Shown here piece by piece: positions 59,581-64,000 of a stretch of DNA of 64,000 nucleotides. Position 1 is the first letter of the stretch, and each line of letters begins with the position of its first letter. The stretch comes from Aaosphaeria pasadenensis (Eukaryota; Ascomycota; Dothideomycetes; Pleosporales): positions 620,001 through 684,000 of the forward strand of contig JAKLMB010000006.1 of assembly GCA_022813625.1 (NCBI GenBank), written 5' to 3'. The translations under genes were made by a program, and so were the position numbers. The notes under the pieces are model-generated. The model had not been told where the DNA came from, made no database searches, and saw nothing but the letters and a program-made list of their open reading frames with translations.

Positions 59581-61065
59581 CTACTGCCAATCCCCATCAT
59601 CATGGATTTCGTACTTCCGCTGTGTAGTACTAGCATCATCTACTACTATAGTTGATGCAGTATCGGTGTCCATCCCATCGCTATATTTTGATAGAGCACT
59701 ACGAGGTCGCACCTTCGGTGTATCCGCACCGCTTCCAATGCTCACAAGATCCCAATCCATATCCTTCGCAATGGAACTGTCATCAGACTCGCACCCTTGA
59801 GCCTCAAGTTCCTTCTCGAACTGATCTATCCCAGACACTCGTCTGAGGTCTTTCTCAATCTGCTCACCACTCACACTCTCCACGACCACCCAGTTGTCGC
59901 CCACAAGGGAGACCTCAGTCCGTTCACTATGCTTGTCCGAAACTTTCGTCTGGCCACTTTCCCGCCAATGTCTCTCCCTCTCCCGTCTCTCTTCTGCGTC
60001 CGCCTTCGTTCGTTCCGCGCGGACATGGGCCAGTGCTTCGAGTTCCTCGCCAGCCTGCCGAAGCAACTCCCCGAACGCACCGTCGTAATCGAACGAGTCG
60101 TCTTCCGGGTGGTCTACAGGCACGAACGCGATCCTCGCCTTGATCTTGCGCAGCGGATGCAGGATTGCGCGCCGGAAAGACGGGAGGGCTAAGTCTGACC
60201 ATTTACCCTCGACGGTGAGGTGCTGGAGTGTGCCGTTCAGCTTCGCGACTTGCGCGCATGTTACCGCCCAGTGGAAGCTCGGCTTTGATCGGTCGTGCAT
60301 CATGACGTTTTGGGAAGGGGATTGCGGCAATGCCAAGTGAATGCTGCGAATGCAGCGCTGGGCTTCGGGGGAAAGAGAGTCGGTGAAGATGGGGAGTAGA
60401 CTTTCGAGATCTGATGGCGCGAAGGTGACGGAGTGGTAGAGGATTGGTAAGGCCTCTGCGCGTATGGAGCGGCATGTGAGGAGGATATTAACATATTTGC
60501 GTGGTTTCGTGCCTTCGTGGACGAACTTCAGTTCCGGAACGGGGGCTCGAATCAGTTTGTAGGAAGGGTCGAACGGCCGGCGTTCGATTCGAATGAAATG
60601 AGTTGAGTCGGGAGAATCTGACGGGACGAATTTCAGTTCTGGGACAGGGGCTCGAACCAATTTATAGGAAGAATTGAACGGCCGGCGTTCGATTCGAACG
60701 AAATGACCTGAGCTGGGATGATCTGACAAGACGTATTTCCATATCATCATCCGTAATGTTTCCGGTAGAGACATCAGGCGGCTCCTATTCTGTCGGTGGG
60801 TGTCTGGATCCTTTTTAGGGGAGCAGTGCAGTCCATCTGACCTGGATTTAGGTATTGCTGGGGGAACATTGTCATATTTCTCTGTTTTATCGCTCCTTGT
60901 ACACCATGTGAGGGGGTTGAAGCTGTCCTTCAGACGGTCTTTTCCGCCTTCCTTCTCGGGTTGCCCGCATTTATATGTAGCTCTGGAGAGTGCTAGCTGT
61001 TTTTGTATCTCCATGTCTTGTTTATGCATTGTTACAGAATTCGTTGAGGCTATTCCGGTATTCAT
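59581..61065 (-). CDS. F-box-like protein with an internal 35-residue tandem duplication
   Basis: A single-exon gene of 494 residues from the ATG at 61065 (later in-frame ATGs exist). After a polar N-terminus, SLPETLRMMIWKYVLSD is an F-box-like/2EXR-type start; NILLTCRSIRAEALPILYHSVTF follows the usual second motif. Between them lie two copies of a unit containing RIERRPF-x2-SYKL-x-RAPVPELKFV. The C-terminal third is charged, with a coiled-coil-like Arg/Glu run (AEERRERERHWRES) and acidic Ser/Thr-rich stretches with SDDSS and DTDTAST, possible phosphorylation sites. Function unknown. It is related in type, not closely in sequence, to the gene at 26114-26950. Confidence 0.75.
   Translation of the reverse strand: MNTGIASTNSVTMHKQDMEIQKQLALSRATYKCGQPEKEGGKDRLKDSFNPLTWCTRSDKTEKYDNVPPAIPKSRSDGLHCSPKKDPDTHRQNRSRLMSLPETLRMMIWKYVLSDHPSSGHFVRIERRPFNSSYKLVRAPVPELKFVPSDSPDSTHFIRIERRPFDPSYKLIRAPVPELKFVHEGTKPRKYVNILLTCRSIRAEALPILYHSVTFAPSDLESLLPIFTDSLSPEAQRCIRSIHLALPQSPSQNVMMHDRSKPSFHWAVTCAQVAKLNGTLQHLTVEGKWSDLALPSFRRAILHPLRKIKARIAFVPVDHPEDDSFDYDGAFGELLRQAGEELEALAHVRAERTKADAEERRERERHWRESGQTKVSDKHSERTEVSLVGDNWVVVESVSGEQIEKDLRRVSGIDQFEKELEAQGCESDDSSIAKDMDWDLVSIGSGADTPKVRPRSALSKYSDGMDTDTASTIVVDDASTTQRKYEIHDDGDWQ
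60521..60730 (-). repeat. Tandem duplication of a 105-base coding unit
   Basis: Units at 60521-60625 and 60626-60730 are in frame and share long identical blocks, including AACGGCCGGCGTTCGATTCG. Each encodes 35 residues; changes are mostly at third positions or conservative. Confidence 0.9.
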
Positions 61066-61661
61066 CAACGTTCTCTCAATTATTAAGGTAAACCAGTATA
61101 TCGATGTCGACAATACATTGACGTGTCAGCTGAGCTTTCCCAGGGTATGAAATAACCAATAAACAGGCCTCGTTCAAGTAGTGAGACTCATGTCAAGATA
61201 TAAGGCGAGTCACTGTACATCACCAAATCGAATTATGACGGGGTCAACGAAGTCAAATACATCCCAAAGACGACTTCAAAGTCGAAAAGAACGACGAGTC
61301 ATCATGGTCAGCTTGGAAAGGCTGAGGGCCTGAGGCATACTGCTGCCTGAGCATGCGACCATCTTACATCAAACTAACCGCATTGGGACGTACAGTGCAT
61401 ATGAACTCCCTGTATATCTCGCCTTGGTCGTCAATCCACAAGTTTATGAAAAATAGTCGAAAGTTGAACGACAAGTCGTTAATATAAGGGACAAGCTAAG
61501 CCTCGCCATACCGTCGAATGACTTTTCATCTCTTCACAAATCGTACAATCGTATACATAATCCCATTTCGAGGCCCAGCCTCCGAAAAAGACTCCAAACA
61601 AAACATTCTTTGAAAACCCATAGTCTATCACATCTCCCCTTGACCCATTCGTTCATACACT
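61066..61661. other. Intergenic region
   Basis: Promoter of the F-box-like gene and 3' flank of the GRGGAGN gene. No other feature is seen. Confidence 0.5.
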
Positions 61662-62120
61662 TCAAAACGCCCTCTCCTTCCCCTTCCCAGACCCCGCCGA
61701 CGACGACACCGACGACGACGACGCCTCACTAGCCGACGAGCTCCTGGCGCGAAAGATCCCCCAAAGCGACAACGACGACCTCCTTCTGCCTTCATCAACC
61801 GTAGTGTTCGAGCTCGACGACGAACTGTGTCTGCGCCAGTGGTGTCTTCTGTGTTGTTCCTCTTCTTCCTCTCCTCCTTCTGTTATAATTCCTTGTCAGG
61901 GACCCTGTGCTGTGATTGGTGGAGGGAAGGGGTGGATAGGGACGGACCTGGTGATTTTGAAGTTTGGAGTGCTTGGTAGGCTTTTCGGCGGACGGACGGT
62001 TGGCCTGGTTGAGGAGAGGAAGTGTTAATTTGGATGGATGAATGGAGGGATGGGATGGAGAGGTTGCGTACTGAGGTTCCCAGCACCTCCGCGACCGTAG
62101 GATATACATCGTTCCGTCAT
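61662..62120 (-). CDS. Small GRGGAGN protein (PAR32/DUF3602-like)
   Basis: Three exons (62072-62120, 61948-62004, 61662-61879; introns 67 and 68 bases) encode 107 residues. It starts MTERCISYGRGGAGNL, with the GRGGAGN motif that defines PAR32-like proteins. The second exon is basic (QPSVRRKAYQALQTSKSP) and the third has an acidic run (EGGEEEEEQH) then SSLSLWGIFRARSSSAS and a Ser-rich tail. The genomic frames are broken; only this splicing gives one continuous product ending in a natural stop, although the second donor GTCCGT is weak. Yeast PAR32 carries several such motifs and inhibits ammonium transporters MEP1 and MEP3 under good nitrogen; a similar role is possible here but unproven with a single motif. 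Confidence 0.75.
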
Positions 62121-63033
62121 AACGTCACTGGTCATGATAATTGAATGATATAGTACACAAGAGCGAAGCAAGAACGAAGAAAGGCTAAGATTTGATTTTC
62201 AATGTGGAGAAGTTGAACTTGTGTATAGATGGAGGTACGGAGAGGGAGAGGAGGGAGTAGATAGCAATCTACAATTTGCCCATGGGGAAGTCCACTTCTA
62301 TAAAAGCTCCGAACTTCGATCATCATTATCGCCATCATAATTCGGCGCACGACCCCAATCGAAAGCCCACCGATGAAAGCTTTCCCATGAAGATCCGATC
62401 GACTCGACGGTCATCACGCTACCGGACACACAGCAAATGGGGCATCAGAAGCAATTATCAGGTTCCCTATGGCCGAAGTTCGAATGTGCTTGTGCCTGTG
62501 TGGTGGACAAAGATCGGCCACGGGGGGTGGTTGTAGATTGGCGAACTTGGCCATTGGGGATCTCGAGGCTTATCTTCTTGTTAGTCACGGCTACAGAGAT
62601 GGAAACTCCCAGGCATGCCACTAAATGACGGTGATGTCGAGACGGAGTGCATCCCGCGGGCTTTGTGTGGGTGAAATGGCATTTGGGGGCAAAGTGACGT
62701 AGTGAATTGGGGGCTGATCTAGTGGCGGATAGAAGCGACCTAGAACAGCCCTCGAAGAACGGCATATGCAGGGCGGGGAGCACACCATTGGCGAATAAAA
62801 TCGACCATTATTAGGATCATAATCAAAACATGATTTGAATGAACTCGATCTCAACTATCTGCAAAGCACCCATAAAATATAGTCGGTCAGCCTTAGATTC
62901 CAACCTGAATTAGCCCTTCTTCACTTGCTATACCAATAGGAGGGGAAGGTGGACTGTTTTGTATATACATTTAATTTTGGGGGTAAAAACAAATTATGAA
63001 TCATATGGATACATAATGCTGTGGGCAAAGTAT
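62121..63033. other. Intergenic region
   Basis: No supported gene. Short frames on both strands lack domain character. It contains the promoter of the GRGGAGN gene. Confidence 0.5.
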
Positions 63034-64000
63034 TTACAGGACGCCAAATCCCTTAGAGTTTTGGATGGCCAAATCAAGCTTTCGCTTCAACTTGTCACGA
63101 TCCGCGTACTCCGGGAGCATCAGCTTGCCAAAACATGTTGAGCTTGTAGGCAACATGTCGGTATCTGATCCGTTTCGAACAATGTGGAAATTCATGGTCT
63201 CGAATCCAGTGACCGGCACTCGTTCGCTTGCGGTCACGAATTCTAGCAATTTCCGACGATCATCCATATCGTAAGACTCAACAATGGTCCAGAAGTCTTG
63301 GATGGTAGGATGGTTGATGGAATAGCCCTCTTCATAGCGTGTGGCCGACCGGAGCGCATCTACATCGATGTCTAGCCTGCCCTCCAAGAGATTCTGTAGA
63401 GCTGGTGGGTCAAACAGATGTAATGATCGATTATGAAGGCACCTGTTGAAGCCCTTGCGGAAAGCAAGGAGCTGTGGGGCGACAGATTTATACGTCAACC
63501 AAGAAATATAATCTTTCACAAAGTGTTCCCTGTTAGCATTTGTTACCAGCGTCTCATCTGTTGCACTTTCGCCTTGGGTGAAAGGCCGCTCCCATGCCGG
63601 GCTGCTGATAGGTGGTCGTGTTACATGGGAAGGCCAGATTGGGCCGTGGCTGGTTGATATCGGTTTGTCGACAGTGTTAAGCAGATCTGCAGGCCAAAGA
63701 TGACTTGGTCCTCCAAGGTCGCCATCGAACGCTTTCATATCTACGTTGACCTTCTGGCCACATGCTTCAAAACTGAAGGTGTAGCTTCGTAAGAAAATGT
63801 CTGCGACATCGCCGTCCTTCCACGAAAGTAGTTCTCGCAATGACTTGGCAAGGATTGGCCAGCCATCTTGGATGAAGTCAATAGACTCCGAAGTGTCCAA
63901 GCCTAGAGATGGATAATTCGGGGTAAGAATACTGTGGTATAAGGCGATGGGAAATGTCACGGGCAGTGTGACCCCATTGTACAGGGCGAGAGAGAATAGA
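63034..64000 (-). CDS. HECT-domain E3 ubiquitin ligase, C-terminal part, truncated by window end
   Basis: The frame is open to base 64000, so the N-terminus lies beyond the window. Visible are LYNGVTLPVTFPIALYHSIL, SWKDGDVADIFLRSYTFSFE and, near the end, STCFGKLMLPEY with the active-site cysteine that takes ubiquitin from E2, then the usual C-terminal tail KGFGVL. A Pro/Ser/Trp-rich insertion after ADLLNTVDKP is longer than in many HECT proteins. The region most resembles the HUL4-type ligases, but this cannot be decided without the N-terminal domains. No intron is needed in the visible part. Confidence 0.9.
   Translation of the reverse strand, partial: LFSLALYNGVTLPVTFPIALYHSILTPNYPSLGLDTSESIDFIQDGWPILAKSLRELLSWKDGDVADIFLRSYTFSFEACGQKVNVDMKAFDGDLGGPSHLWPADLLNTVDKPISTSHGPIWPSHVTRPPISSPAWERPFTQGESATDETLVTNANREHFVKDYISWLTYKSVAPQLLAFRKGFNRCLHNRSLHLFDPPALQNLLEGRLDIDVDALRSATRYEEGYSINHPTIQDFWTIVESYDMDDRRKLLEFVTASERVPVTGFETMNFHIVRNGSDTDMLPTSSTCFGKLMLPEYADRDKLKRKLDLAIQNSKGFGVL

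Overview
The window looks like nuclear DNA of a filamentous ascomycete (Pezizomycotina); I cannot settle the class. Evidence: many short GT-AG introns (mostly 48-110 bases) with CTAAC, CTGAC or similar branch sites just before the acceptor; a 151-residue RAD6 without the acidic tail of budding yeast; a kinesin-1 of Neurospora type; and fungal-only families (Zn2Cys6 regulator, fungal rhodopsin-domain membrane protein, SSU1-type transporter, GRGGAGN protein). Twenty-five protein genes are recognisable or well supported by splicing or composition. Two more loci encode proteins of no known family, and there is one intron-containing tRNA gene. I see no transposon, rRNA or CRISPR array.

Layout. 1-11.4 kb: tail of a mitochondrial-type DEAD-box helicase, choline sulfatase, RAD6/UBC2 and kinesin-1 heavy chain, all on +. 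12.6-25.2 kb: a Ser/Thr-rich single-pass surface protein (-), a short-chain dehydrogenase (-) divergent from a mitochondrial Obg GTPase (+), tRNA-Glu(CTC), a Thg1-like 3'-5' nucleotidyltransferase (-) and histidinol-phosphate aminotransferase (-). 26-32 kb: an F-box-like protein, an SSU1-type sulfite transporter, a small secreted protein and a secreted SurE-like phosphatase. 32-40 kb is gene-poor and holds a rhodopsin-domain membrane protein and an unrecognised locus with an internally duplicated unit interrupted by stops. 40.4-48.1 kb looks like a small catabolic cluster: Zn2Cys6 regulator, sugar/quinate-type MFS transporter, PDC-hydrolase-like amidohydrolase and mitochondrial tricarboxylate carrier. 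48.4-64 kb: MDP-1 phosphatase, secreted GH31 alpha-glucosidase, NCS6/CTU1 tRNA thiolase, a six-cysteine small secreted protein, a peroxisomal acyl-CoA thioesterase, an F-box-like protein with a 35-residue duplication, a GRGGAGN protein and the end of a HECT ubiquitin ligase.

Links between genes. The transporter and amidohydrolase are divergent across 513 bases that carry two perfect tandem 15-base repeats, each with an inverted CGG-N7-CCG, a natural candidate operator for the neighbouring Zn2Cys6 factor. The histidine gene has two TGACTC elements upstream, as expected for CPC1/GCN4 control. Two introns (kinesin, NCS6) are multiples of three with no in-frame stop, so their retention would lengthen the protein rather than end it. 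All exon joins were read by eye from frame, splice signals and family similarity; transcripts would settle them.
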